From positions 1 to 13,218 of the forward strand of contig JASIKV010000420.1 in the NCBI GenBank assembly GCA_030049455.1: a stretch of DNA of 13,218 nt, written 5' to 3'. This DNA is from Terriglobia bacterium (lineage in GTDB: Bacteria; Acidobacteriota; Terriglobia; UBA7540). A program made the translations under genes and the position numbers. This document shows positions 1 through 6,419 of the stretch, piece by piece (position 1 is the stretch's first letter; each line of letters opens with the position of its first letter). Below the pieces are notes generated by a model, which was not told where the DNA came from, searched no databases, and saw only the letters and a program-made list of their open reading frames with translations.

Positions 1-197
1 TACATCGCACCCAGAAAATAGCCCTGCTCGCGCTCAAACTTCAGGCCACACACGGGGCAGCGCTCATTCATCCTCGGGAAGATTCGAAAGATGGACGTGC
101 GGAAGATTCTGCCCGTGCGGCAGCGCGGACAGAGCAGATGATAGATGCCTTCCCACGCGGAAGGCCGGGGCCGGGAGTCGATGTGAGGAATCGCCAT
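1..197 (-). CDS. DUF983 family protein, N-terminal part only
   Basis: The first 65 codons of a leftward gene that runs off the left edge of the window. The start is ATG at 197, preceded by GGAGG nine bases upstream. The peptide carries two CxxC pairs, CPRC at residues 23-26 and CPVC at 47-50, separated by a basic stretch. It then reads FEREQGYFLGAM, the typical lead-in to the first membrane helix of DUF983 proteins. Members of this family are small membrane proteins of about 120-150 residues with an N-terminal zinc-ribbon-like domain. Their function is not established, although some lie near cytochrome oxidase genes. The membrane part lies outside the window. Family assignment is confident; function is unknown. 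Confidence 0.85.
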   Translation of the reverse strand, partial: MAIPHIDSRPRPSAWEGIYHLLCPRCRTGRIFRTSIFRIFPRMNERCPVCGLKFEREQGYFLGAM

Positions 198-293
198 CGT
201 GGAAATCCTCCATCGGCGGCTTATTCGAAAGGCGCCACGAAAATTTGATGATCGCACCCCGAGACGGTTTCGCTCAATACGAAAGAAAAGCTC

Positions 294-351
294 TCACCAC
301 AGAGAGCACGGAGAAATCCTTCTCCATGAACCTCGCTGAGCTCCGTGGTGA
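294..351. repeat. Imperfect inverted repeat in an intergenic region
   Basis: TCACCAC followed by AGAGAGCACGGAGAA (294-315) is mirrored by TTCTCC (320-325) and CTCCGTGGTGA (341-351), so the outer arms can pair around a central loop. It lies between the start of the DUF983 gene and the stop of the amt gene. Its left arm shares the 13-mer CACAGAGAGCACG with positions 4913-4925. CACCACAGAG-type sequences are, from memory, dispersed intergenic elements in many soil bacteria. Membership of such a family is inference. There is no U-tract, so it is not an obvious terminator. Confidence 0.5.
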
Positions 352-362
352 AAGCCATCCCC

Positions 363-1706
363 TCACCACTGCGTGAATTCGTCGGTGTGGGTCATGAATT
401 CCGGATAAGCGCCCGCGCCCAATTCATACAGGTCGGCGCCCTGACGTTCTTCCTCCGGCGGAATGCGCTGGGGGACAACGAAATTAAGTAGCCAGTTGAG
501 CAGGTAGGTGAAGGGCAGAACGAAACCAAGAAGCGTAGCAACTCCCACCACTTGGGACAGGAACTGCCCACGCGGTCCGATGGCCGGGGCAGCGGCGTTC
601 AGGCCACCCAGCACTCCCGGGGCAAAGGGCAAAAATCCCACCGCCAGGATTCCCCAGATTCCCCCGATGGCGTGCACGGAAACCGCGCCGGCAGGGTCAT
701 CAAGGCCCAGGCGGGATTCCATCCAGGCGACCGTGAGGGTAACCAGCGCTCCGGCCACAAGTCCGGTGATCATCGCCGAGGCTGGAGCGAGAAATGCGCA
801 CCCGGCGCTCGAGGCAGCTAGGCCGCACAACCAGCCGTTGGCACTAAGTGAGGCGTCGGGCCGGCCGAACCGGTAGCGAGTAACCGCCGCGGCCGCCAGC
901 ACTCCACCGGCAGCCGAAAGGAGTGTGTTCGCCGCAACCAGCACCGTACGGCCGGGCTGCGCACCCGCAAAGAGAATCGCACCGGCGCAGTTCAGGCCCA
1001 TCCAACCCACCAGGGCGAGGAGGCAGCCGAATAGAACCAGAACGGTGTTATGGCCCGGCAGCGCGGCGGGCATGCCTTCCAGGTTGAATTTTCCGCGACG
1101 CGGACCCAGCAGCCACACCAGGCTCAGTGCGGTCAGTCCACCCACCGCCTGAATGGTGGAGCTGCCCCCCGAATCCAAGAATCCCAAGCCAAGGCCGAAG
1201 TTCATGCCCAGGCGCGACAGCCACCCCGTTCCCCATACCCAGTGAGCAAAAATTGGATAAGTGAGCCCGGCAAAGAGCGCAGTGGAAACACAGCAAGCTC
1301 CCAGCCGCCAGCGCTCGGCCGCAGCACCCAGTGGAATCATTGCCGCCATTCCCACGCACATCATTTGCAACAGGGCGGCAAAGGAGGCGGGCGAACCCTC
1401 CAGCGGCACATCCCGCATAAACCAGCGGCCCGCTCCCAGCCAGCTCCAATCGCGGTTGTGAAAAGTGAAAGTGTGCGAAGATAGGCCGGCAAATCCCTCG
1501 AGTGAAAATCCCACGGCGTAGTAAACCACTGCGGCCACTCCCACCACGCACAAGGTCGACATCATGGAATGCGCTGCGCTCCGCGAGCGGGCGAGGCCGG
1601 TATTGATGAGGGCAAGTCCTGCCAGGGCGAACGGAAGCAAAAGGATGAAGAGCGTGCAGAGGGCCTGGGAAACGGCAAACAGCCCTTGTGGCGCCTGCGT
1701 GCTCAC
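363..1706 (-). CDS. amt: Amt/Mep/Rh family ammonium transporter with atypical pore residues
   Basis: A 447-residue integral membrane protein with about 11 hydrophobic segments. The start is taken as GTG at 1706: AGGGAGGG sits just upstream, the N-terminus becomes hydrophobic at once, and the GTG overlaps the stop of the small gene before it. The open frame extends to 1847, but that part is Cys/Arg-rich and unlike the family. Family marks are AHWVWG (154-159), LDSGG (177-181), DDPAGAVSVHAIGG (336-349) and the C-terminal PPEEE...GADLYELG segment. By eye alignment to E. coli AmtB, the second twin-histidine is kept (H345) but the first is Gln (Q186). The Phe gate positions are Leu113 and Cys117, and the Ser219 position is Gly242; Trp158 is kept. 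No glnK follows, so conventional AmtB-PII pairing is not visible here. It is an Amt-fold protein, but ammonium transport is not assured. Confidence 0.88.
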   Translation of the reverse strand: MSTQAPQGLFAVSQALCTLFILLLPFALAGLALINTGLARSRSAAHSMMSTLCVVGVAAVVYYAVGFSLEGFAGLSSHTFTFHNRDWSWLGAGRWFMRDVPLEGSPASFAALLQMMCVGMAAMIPLGAAAERWRLGACCVSTALFAGLTYPIFAHWVWGTGWLSRLGMNFGLGLGFLDSGGSSTIQAVGGLTALSLVWLLGPRRGKFNLEGMPAALPGHNTVLVLFGCLLALVGWMGLNCAGAILFAGAQPGRTVLVAANTLLSAAGGVLAAAAVTRYRFGRPDASLSANGWLCGLAASSAGCAFLAPASAMITGLVAGALVTLTVAWMESRLGLDDPAGAVSVHAIGGIWGILAVGFLPFAPGVLGGLNAAAPAIGPRGQFLSQVVGVATLLGFVLPFTYLLNWLLNFVVPQRIPPEEERQGADLYELGAGAYPEFMTHTDEFTQW

Positions 1707-1882
1707 TCGCTCCCTCCCTTCTCGGCCAGGTGCGAGCGGACAATCAGGACAAGCCCGAGGATTTCCACTCCGCAGCCGGCGGCAACAAACAGCTCCTGCG
1801 CGGAAAGTAATCGAAGCAGGGCCACCGCCGCCACAACAATAATCCAACCGGCGGGCATCATGAGCAGTCCGGTAAGTTTCAT
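1703..1882 (-). CDS. Small two-helix membrane protein coupled to amt
   Basis: A 59-residue frame starting at ATG 1882. It ends in TGA at 1705-1703, so the last bases read GTGA and overlap the amt GTG start (1706-1704). Such an overlap usually means translational coupling. The protein is two hydrophobic stretches, about residues 5-26 (LLMMPAGWIIVVAAVALLRL) and 31-49, separated by a short SAQE turn and followed by a charged tail (RSHLAEKGGSE). A TTGAGG lies two bases before the ATG, which is close for a Shine-Dalgarno site. Starts at the ATG pair of residues 8-9 are possible, but would shorten the first helix. I do not recognise the family. Position and topology suggest a small partner or assembly factor of the Amt protein, which is inference. 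It could also be a short leader gene whose translation mainly opens the amt start. Confidence 0.6.
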   Translation of the reverse strand: MKLTGLLMMPAGWIIVVAAVALLRLLSAQELFVAAGCGVEILGLVLIVRSHLAEKGGSE

Positions 1883-2188
1883 GGCCTCAAGTTTATCAGA
1901 ATAAGGATGAGGAGGATGGAAAGGCCGGCGCCGGCGCGTGCTTTCAATAAATTTTACTTATAGCAGGTAGAAGGCATTTCACGTCTCCGGCCTTTCTCAA
2001 TCCCCTTCGCTTCGCCAAGCTATTTTTATCGTTACCACAAAATCTATTCGTTTGACCTTGTTCCGGCAGGTGCGTAAGTCTAAGAGCTTGTACGCTATTT
2101 ACGCGGCAAGTGCGCGCGGTGGGGATGTCCCGGGCCTGCCTGGAAACCCTGCGGGCGAAACCGTGTCGAATTAAAAAGGAGAGTTCAA
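1883..2188. other. Divergent intergenic region between the amt pair and the APC permease
   Basis: This 306-bp stretch has no supportable gene. It is AT-richer than the flanking genes. It holds the leftward extended -10 candidate at 1957-1965, and a perfect 12-bp palindrome GCCGGCGCCGGC (1924-1935) in the predicted leader of the small gene. It also holds a rightward TTGACC (2052-2057) without a convincing -10 partner. The permease Shine-Dalgarno AAGGAG is at 2176-2181, seven bases before its ATG. I do not see a confident NtrC, GlnR or sigma54 site. Confidence 0.5.
1957..1965 (-). promoter_or_regulatory. Candidate extended -10 promoter for the small gene and amt
   Basis: On the minus strand this reads TGCTATAAG, matching the extended -10 form TGnTATAAT at all but the last base. 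The expected -35 position has no good TTGACA match, as is common for extended -10 promoters. Transcription would start near 1950 and give a leader of about 70 bases that includes the palindrome at 1924-1935. It is a sequence match only. Confidence 0.35.
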
Positions 2189-3991
2189 ATGGCGGAAACA
2201 AAAGCGCCAGCCATGAAGCCAACCTTGGGATTGACAGGCTTAACCATGAATGCCATGGCGCTGATTGCACCGGGGGCTTTTCTCTGGCTGACCTTTCTCC
2301 CCCAGGCCACGGAAGGAGTCACCGCGCCGGCCATGTGGCTCGGAATTCTGGTGGCGCTGCTCTTGTGCCTGGCCACGGCGGTCTCCTACGCGGAGCTTGC
2401 CAAGCTTTATCCCGGCCCGGGAAGTTCCTATTATTTTGCCGAGCAGTCCTTCCTGAACCACGAAAAGGCCTGGCGCTATGCCCGGATATCGAAGTTCATC
2501 GTGGGCTGGGCGTCCCATCTGTATTATTGGATTTATCCCGGCGTGATGGTTGCAGTTACCGGAATATTCGTCGGCTATGTGGTGGGTACATTGTGGCCGA
2601 GCTTCATGAATGCGTCGAATCCCGGCCCGGCATTCATGATGCTGGTCGCCATCGTGTTTTCGTTTGCGGTGTCCTACATTGCCTACCGCGGCGTGGTGGG
2701 CTCGACGGCGGTCAACATTGCGATCAACGTCATTCAGATTAGCGCGCTGCTGGTCTTTTCATTTATGGCCCTCAGTTACCGCATGAATCATCCGCCTGGG
2801 AGTGTGGCCTGGCAATTCGATTCCACCTCCGGCGACGCCTACAATTACGAATACGCGACACAAAAAGTCGCGGCCAACGGACAAACCACGGACTTCGTTG
2901 TGCGCGACAATGCGGGTGTTCCTCAACCGAAGCTCGACGCCGCCGGCAAGCCCGTGCCCTTCCACATTGATTACCCCGCTCAGGATACGAGCGGGAATTT
3001 TCTGTCGCACGGCACGGCATCGTCGGTGGTCAAGGCGCACAATTGGGGCTGGGTATTCGTCCAAGCGACGGTCGCGATTCTGATTCTGGTGGGATTTGAA
3101 TCGTGCACGTCGCTGGGCGGCGAGGCGCGTGACCCCAAGAAGCACATCCCCATTGCCGTCATCACATCTTTGCTTGTTCAAGGGGCGTTCTGCTATCTGA
3201 TCGAATACTTCTGCGCCAACTATTTTCTCAACAGCGGCTATACCATGCAAAATGCCGTAAGCTCCGCCGCGCCCATTGGCGATATGATGGTGACCGTGGG
3301 CGACGCGCTCTTCGGCCCCGGCCGCGGACGGACGTTCATGCTGTGTGAAGCCGCCACGGTCTTCCTGGCGCTGATTGGCACCACGCTTTCCTGCATCAAC
3401 ACCGGCGCGCGCGTGACCTACGCAATGGGCAAGGATGAGGAAGTGCCTGAGCACTTCGGCCTTCTGCATGGAGACAAGCTGACGCCTCACCGGGCCATCT
3501 GGACGCTGGCTGTAATATCGGCTCTGGCGGGCTGCCTGGCTCTGGTGATGGTTTTCGGGGACGCTGCCGCTCCCACCGACGCCGTAATTCAAGCGCTGCC
3601 CCACGGATTCTGGTCGAGCTTCGGTTACTTCTCTCACGAAAAGATGGCGGCGCTGCCCAATTCGCTCCTGACCATCACTCTCGCCTCGAATTTTGGCACA
3701 TTTCTTCTCTATGGCTTCAGTTGTATCATCTGCATGGTGGCTTATCATCATCATGCCAATTTCAGTTTCGTGCGCCACATGGCGGTGCCGCTCTTCGGCG
3801 CTCTGGCAAATATTGTCTGCATGGCGTTCTATGTAATCGGGCCGTTCATGGGGTACGGAACCAAGATGGAGCCGCTGCTTGCCCTGGGCGTAGCCCTGGT
3901 GTGGGCGATTTTCGGCGGGATTTATTTCGTCCGGTCCAACAAAAAAACCAACCGGCCGACGCTGATTGAGAGCAAGGCTGCCGCTGTATAG
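2189..3991 (+). CDS. APC superfamily amino acid permease with a large hydrophilic loop
   Basis: A 600-residue inner-membrane transporter, with AAGGAG seven bases before the ATG. About 12 hydrophobic segments are visible. The first carries the APC-type break motif APGAFLW (27-33). YPGPGSSYYFAEQSFL (74-89) and GFESCTSLGGEARDPKKHIP (302-321) are hallmark cytoplasm-facing stretches of amino acid/polyamine/organocation permeases. Between the segment ending near residue 196 and that starting near 287 lies a roughly 90-residue polar insertion (DSTSGDAYNYEYATQ... to ...SGNFLSHG), much longer than in typical 450-500-residue members. Topology would place it outside the membrane on the periplasmic side, which is inference. 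The substrate cannot be read from sequence. The divergent neighbour is amt, so a role in nitrogen acquisition is plausible. No terminator is evident after the stop. Confidence 0.85.
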   Translation: MAETKAPAMKPTLGLTGLTMNAMALIAPGAFLWLTFLPQATEGVTAPAMWLGILVALLLCLATAVSYAELAKLYPGPGSSYYFAEQSFLNHEKAWRYARISKFIVGWASHLYYWIYPGVMVAVTGIFVGYVVGTLWPSFMNASNPGPAFMMLVAIVFSFAVSYIAYRGVVGSTAVNIAINVIQISALLVFSFMALSYRMNHPPGSVAWQFDSTSGDAYNYEYATQKVAANGQTTDFVVRDNAGVPQPKLDAAGKPVPFHIDYPAQDTSGNFLSHGTASSVVKAHNWGWVFVQATVAILILVGFESCTSLGGEARDPKKHIPIAVITSLLVQGAFCYLIEYFCANYFLNSGYTMQNAVSSAAPIGDMMVTVGDALFGPGRGRTFMLCEAATVFLALIGTTLSCINTGARVTYAMGKDEEVPEHFGLLHGDKLTPHRAIWTLAVISALAGCLALVMVFGDAAAPTDAVIQALPHGFWSSFGYFSHEKMAALPNSLLTITLASNFGTFLLYGFSCIICMVAYHHHANFSFVRHMAVPLFGALANIVCMAFYVIGPFMGYGTKMEPLLALGVALVWAIFGGIYFVRSNKKTNRPTLIESKAAAV

Positions 3992-4062
3992 CCCGCAGCA
4001 AACAACGTGAGCATTTCATTCCTCAGGTATTCTATAGCCTGAAAGGCGGCATATCGCGCCGC

Positions 4063-4078
4063 GCATGCTGGCATGCTG
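4063..4078 (+). repeat. Tandem 8-bp duplication covering the PP2C start codon
   Basis: GCATGCTG is repeated twice back to back, creating two ATGs eight bases apart (4065 and 4073) in different frames. Only the second opens the phosphatase frame. Loss of one unit would leave the downstream ATG intact, so phase variation is unlikely. The first ATG could act as a decoy start. Confidence 0.6.
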
Positions 4079-4873
4079 GAAATCGATTTCGGCGAACAAA
4101 CCGACACGGGTAAGGTCCGCGAGACCAACGAGGATGCGCACGGGCATGTGTCGCCGGCCAACGCCGCTCAGGGGCGCTCACACGGCTGGCTTTTTGCGCT
4201 TGCCGACGGCGTAGGCGGCCAGGCGAGAGGTGAAATCGCATCCCGCATGGCCGTGGACTGCCTGATTGACGGTTTTCGCGATTCTCTATCCGGCGAGCCC
4301 CACGCCACGCTTCTGCCCCGCCTGGCGGAGAAGGCCAATCAGAAGATTTATGGAGCCGGAAGCTCAGCGGCGGGCGGCGGAAGGCACATGTCCACTACCT
4401 TGGTGGCCTGCGCGCTGCGCTACGACCGCGCGGTGATTGCGCACGTCGGCGATTCGCGCTGCTATCTGATCCGCAAAGGCCTCGCCACACAACTCACCCG
4501 TGATCACACCGTGGCGAACGAGCAATTGCGCCTGGGATTGATTTCCGCCCGCGAGTCTTCTCAACACTCGAACCGCAACCTCTTGCTCCGTTCACTTGGC
4601 AACGACCTTTTCGTCAAGGTCGACCTGGAGCAGGTGCAGGTTGGTCCCGCAGACGTATTGCTGTTGTGCTGCGATGGTTTGCACGGGGCGCTCGAAGCCT
4701 CGGAGATTGCCCGCGTTGTGGTTCAGAACAAGGATCCGCGCGAAGCCGCGCAAAGACTGGTGGAGCTTGCGAATGAGCGGGACGGCAGCGATAATATCAC
4801 CGTGCAGGTGGTTCGCGTTCGCAATGTCGAACGCGTGGGAATGTACCGGGGACGGCCTTATAAGCTGCACTGA
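4073..4873 (+). CDS. PP2C-family serine/threonine protein phosphatase
   Basis: A 266-residue soluble protein of the metal-dependent PPM/PP2C family, which removes phosphate from Ser/Thr residues with two metal ions. The motifs run in family order: R16 and RETNED (16-21), FALADGVGG (41-49), HMSTT (105-109), HVGDSRCYLI (124-133), LLCCDGL (197-203) and GSDNIT (238-243). The metal-ligand aspartates D45, D201 and D240 are all present, so it should be active. No clear Shine-Dalgarno precedes ATG 4073, but the N-terminus fits bacterial PP2Cs, which begin close to the RxxNED motif. It lies 71 bp before the kinase gene (30 bp if the kinase starts at GTG 4903), on the same strand. It is therefore the likely opposing enzyme for that kinase, as with PrpC/PrkC and PstP/PknB. 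That pairing is inferred from context. Confidence 0.93.
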   Translation: MLEIDFGEQTDTGKVRETNEDAHGHVSPANAAQGRSHGWLFALADGVGGQARGEIASRMAVDCLIDGFRDSLSGEPHATLLPRLAEKANQKIYGAGSSAAGGGRHMSTTLVACALRYDRAVIAHVGDSRCYLIRKGLATQLTRDHTVANEQLRLGLISARESSQHSNRNLLLRSLGNDLFVKVDLEQVQVGPADVLLLCCDGLHGALEASEIARVVVQNKDPREAAQRLVELANERDGSDNITVQVVRVRNVERVGMYRGRPYKLH

Positions 4874-4944
4874 GCCTCACCGAAGCGGATGTCAGGAAGG
4901 CGGTGTGCAGAGCACAGAGAGCACGCCCGACGGCCACCCACTCC

Positions 4945-5913
4945 ATGAATCCCATCCAACCCGGCGATCAACTCGATCACTACAAGATCGAAAATCTCGT
5001 CGCCCGCAGCGGCATGGCATCCATTTACCGCGGCGTCGACACGCGCACGGGACGCCCTGTCGCCATCAAAATCCCCCACCCCGAGATTGAAAGTGACCCC
5101 ATCTTTTTCGAGCGATTCCACCGCGAATCGGATATCGGCGCGCGCCTCAACCACCCCGGCGTGATGAAGGTCTACGTGGACGATGACCGCAAGCGCGTTT
5201 ACATGGTAATGGAGTGGGTGGAAGGGCGCCTGCTGCGAAACCTCATCAGCGAGCAGCGGAAATTTCCCCCACAACGCGCCGTGAAAATCACCCAGCGCAT
5301 TCTTGACGCCCTGGGTTACATCCACAGCCAGGGAGTGGTGCATCGCGACCTGAAGCCGGAGAACGTGATGACCGATGCCGACGACAACATCAAATTGATC
5401 GACTTCGGAATTGCCGCCAACGCCGGCGCGCGGCGCATTACCTTTGCCAAGCTTAGCAACACCATGGGCACGCCTGACTACATTTCGCCCGAGCAGGTGA
5501 AGGGGAAACGCGGTGACGCGCGCAGCGATTTGTACGCCTTGGGCGTCATGCTCTACGAAATGCTCACCGGCAAGGTGCCTTTCCAGGGGCCGAATCCCTT
5601 CGCCACCATGAACGACCGCCTGCTCAACAACCCCATACCCCCGCGCGAGGTGGATCCCTCCATCAGCCCGCAGCTCCAGGAGATTATTTACCGGGCACTC
5701 GAGCGCGAACCCGCCAATCGCTATCAGAAAGCCTCGGAGTTTGCCTACGACCTCGAGCACCAGGATGAAGTCGGGGTCGCGGACCGTCCGGAGTTGCGCA
5801 ACTGGCGGAAACGCCGTTCCCCTCTGAGGCGGCGAATCCTCTTCTACATCATGCTGGCGCTGATTCCCATCATCATCTTCGCGGTGCTCCTCTACGTGGC
5901 CAAACATAGCTAG
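4945..5913 (+). CDS. Membrane-anchored Ser/Thr protein kinase without a sensor domain
   Basis: A 322-residue Hanks-type kinase from ATG 4945. The kinase domain occupies about residues 12-270: VAIK with Lys42, alpha-C Glu61, HRDLKPEN (133-140), DFG (153-155), and SPE (181-183) in place of APE. The glycine loop is degenerate, ARSGMAS where GxGGMGx is usual. A basic stretch (RNWRKRRSPLRRR) precedes one C-terminal membrane helix (about 299-319), and only three residues follow it, so there is no PASTA or other outside domain. An in-frame GTG at 4903 has an AGGA five bases upstream and would add 14 residues. I prefer the ATG because the extension overlaps a 13-mer also found in the intergenic repeat at 298-310 and looks non-domain. 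The ATG itself lacks a clear Shine-Dalgarno. It probably forms a signalling pair with the PP2C upstream. Confidence 0.92.
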   Translation: MNPIQPGDQLDHYKIENLVARSGMASIYRGVDTRTGRPVAIKIPHPEIESDPIFFERFHRESDIGARLNHPGVMKVYVDDDRKRVYMVMEWVEGRLLRNLISEQRKFPPQRAVKITQRILDALGYIHSQGVVHRDLKPENVMTDADDNIKLIDFGIAANAGARRITFAKLSNTMGTPDYISPEQVKGKRGDARSDLYALGVMLYEMLTGKVPFQGPNPFATMNDRLLNNPIPPREVDPSISPQLQEIIYRALEREPANRYQKASEFAYDLEHQDEVGVADRPELRNWRKRRSPLRRRILFYIMLALIPIIIFAVLLYVAKHS

Positions 5914-5943
5914 ACGCCCATTCCGCGTTCAAAATGTTAGGGG

Positions 5944-5973
5944 CTGGCATTAGGCGGAATTCTATTTTAGAAT
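5944..5973 (+). promoter_or_regulatory. Weak candidate sigma70 promoter before the PilZ gene
   Basis: CTGGCA (5944-5949) and TAGAAT (5968-5973) are separated by 18 bp, matching TTGACA and TATAAT at 4/6 and 5/6 bases. The predicted start would fall only about 15 bases before the ATG, close to the GGAGAGG ribosome site at 5978-5984. It may be fortuitous. Confidence 0.25.
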
Positions 5974-5994
5974 CTCTGGAGAGGTGGAATCCAC

Positions 5995-6306
5995 ATGGAT
6001 GGCAACGATAATCAAAACCAACGGAAGGGACACCGGCTGCCGGTAAGACTTCCGTACTCGCTGGTTTCCGGTTCGGGAAATGATGCGATCGTCATCAATG
6101 CGGAGTCCATTAATCTTTCCAAGTCCGGAATGCGCTTGAGGACAGATTCAGAAATAACCTCCGGCCAGACCGTGGAAGTCGTCCTTTTGGATGGAGCGAC
6201 TGCAAATCCGGTGCTTGCCCGAGTCGTCTGGGTGGGAAAATCCGCGGAATCCGATGAATACGAATTCGGTCTTGAGTACATTCCCACTTCGCCGCATCCC
6301 GTCTGA
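5995..6306 (+). CDS. Single-domain PilZ protein, predicted c-di-GMP receptor
   Basis: A 103-residue soluble protein consisting of one PilZ domain. Both c-di-GMP-binding signatures are present: RKGHR at residues 10-14 (RxxxR) and NLSKSG at 40-45 ([D/N]xSxxG). A beta-rich core ends in FGLEY (92-96). Intact signatures argue for ligand binding rather than a degenerate PilZ. Proteins of this size act as adaptors on motility, polysaccharide or secretion machinery; the target here is unknown. The start is supported by GGAGAGG upstream. It stands 81 bp after the kinase gene and 113 bp before pheA. A five-base hairpin GCTCC/GGAGC (6336-6351) follows the gene without a U-tract. The nearest c-di-GMP producer is the GGDEF gene about 1.1 kb downstream on the other strand. 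Confidence 0.88.
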   Translation: MDGNDNQNQRKGHRLPVRLPYSLVSGSGNDAIVINAESINLSKSGMRLRTDSEITSGQTVEVVLLDGATANPVLARVVWVGKSAESDEYEFGLEYIPTSPHPV

Positions 6307-6354
6307 TTCGGCTGATATGGCTCCACAATACCCGCGCTCCTGAGTCGGAGCAGA

Positions 6355-6383
6355 TTGTTGCCCCTGCCCACACGTGGTAGCAT
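6355..6383 (+). promoter_or_regulatory. Weak candidate promoter for pheA
   Basis: TTGTTG (6355-6360) and TAGCAT (6378-6383) are spaced by exactly 17 bp, with 3/6 and 4/6 matches to consensus. It would give a leader of about 30 bases. I see no leader peptide or attenuator with Phe codons in the 113-bp gap. Confidence 0.25.
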
Positions 6384-6419
6384 CCTTCCTTCGCATATCC
6401 GGGAGAGAAAACAGGGTCC

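Noticed and set aside
1707..1847. N-terminal extension of the amt frame to an ATG at 1847
   Set aside because: The added 47 residues are Cys/Arg/Pro-rich and unlike any Amt. The region is coding in another frame for the 59-residue protein, and GTG 1706 has a good ribosome site.
2011..2027. Small GCTT/AAGC hairpin followed by TATTTTTATC as a terminator
   Set aside because: The stem is only four base pairs, and no gene on the plus strand ends just upstream of it.
2052..2080. TTGACC with a possible -10 at 2075-2080 as the permease promoter
   Set aside because: The -10 hexamer TAAGTC matches consensus at only two positions.
4858..5907. Long leftward open frame of 349 codons opposite the kinase gene
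   Set aside because: It is a shadow frame in GC-rich DNA. The sense strand encodes an intact kinase with all motifs, while the antisense product has no recognisable domain.
6336..6351. GCTCC/GGAGC hairpin after the PilZ gene as a terminator
   Set aside because: The stem is five base pairs with no U-tract, so it is too weak to call.
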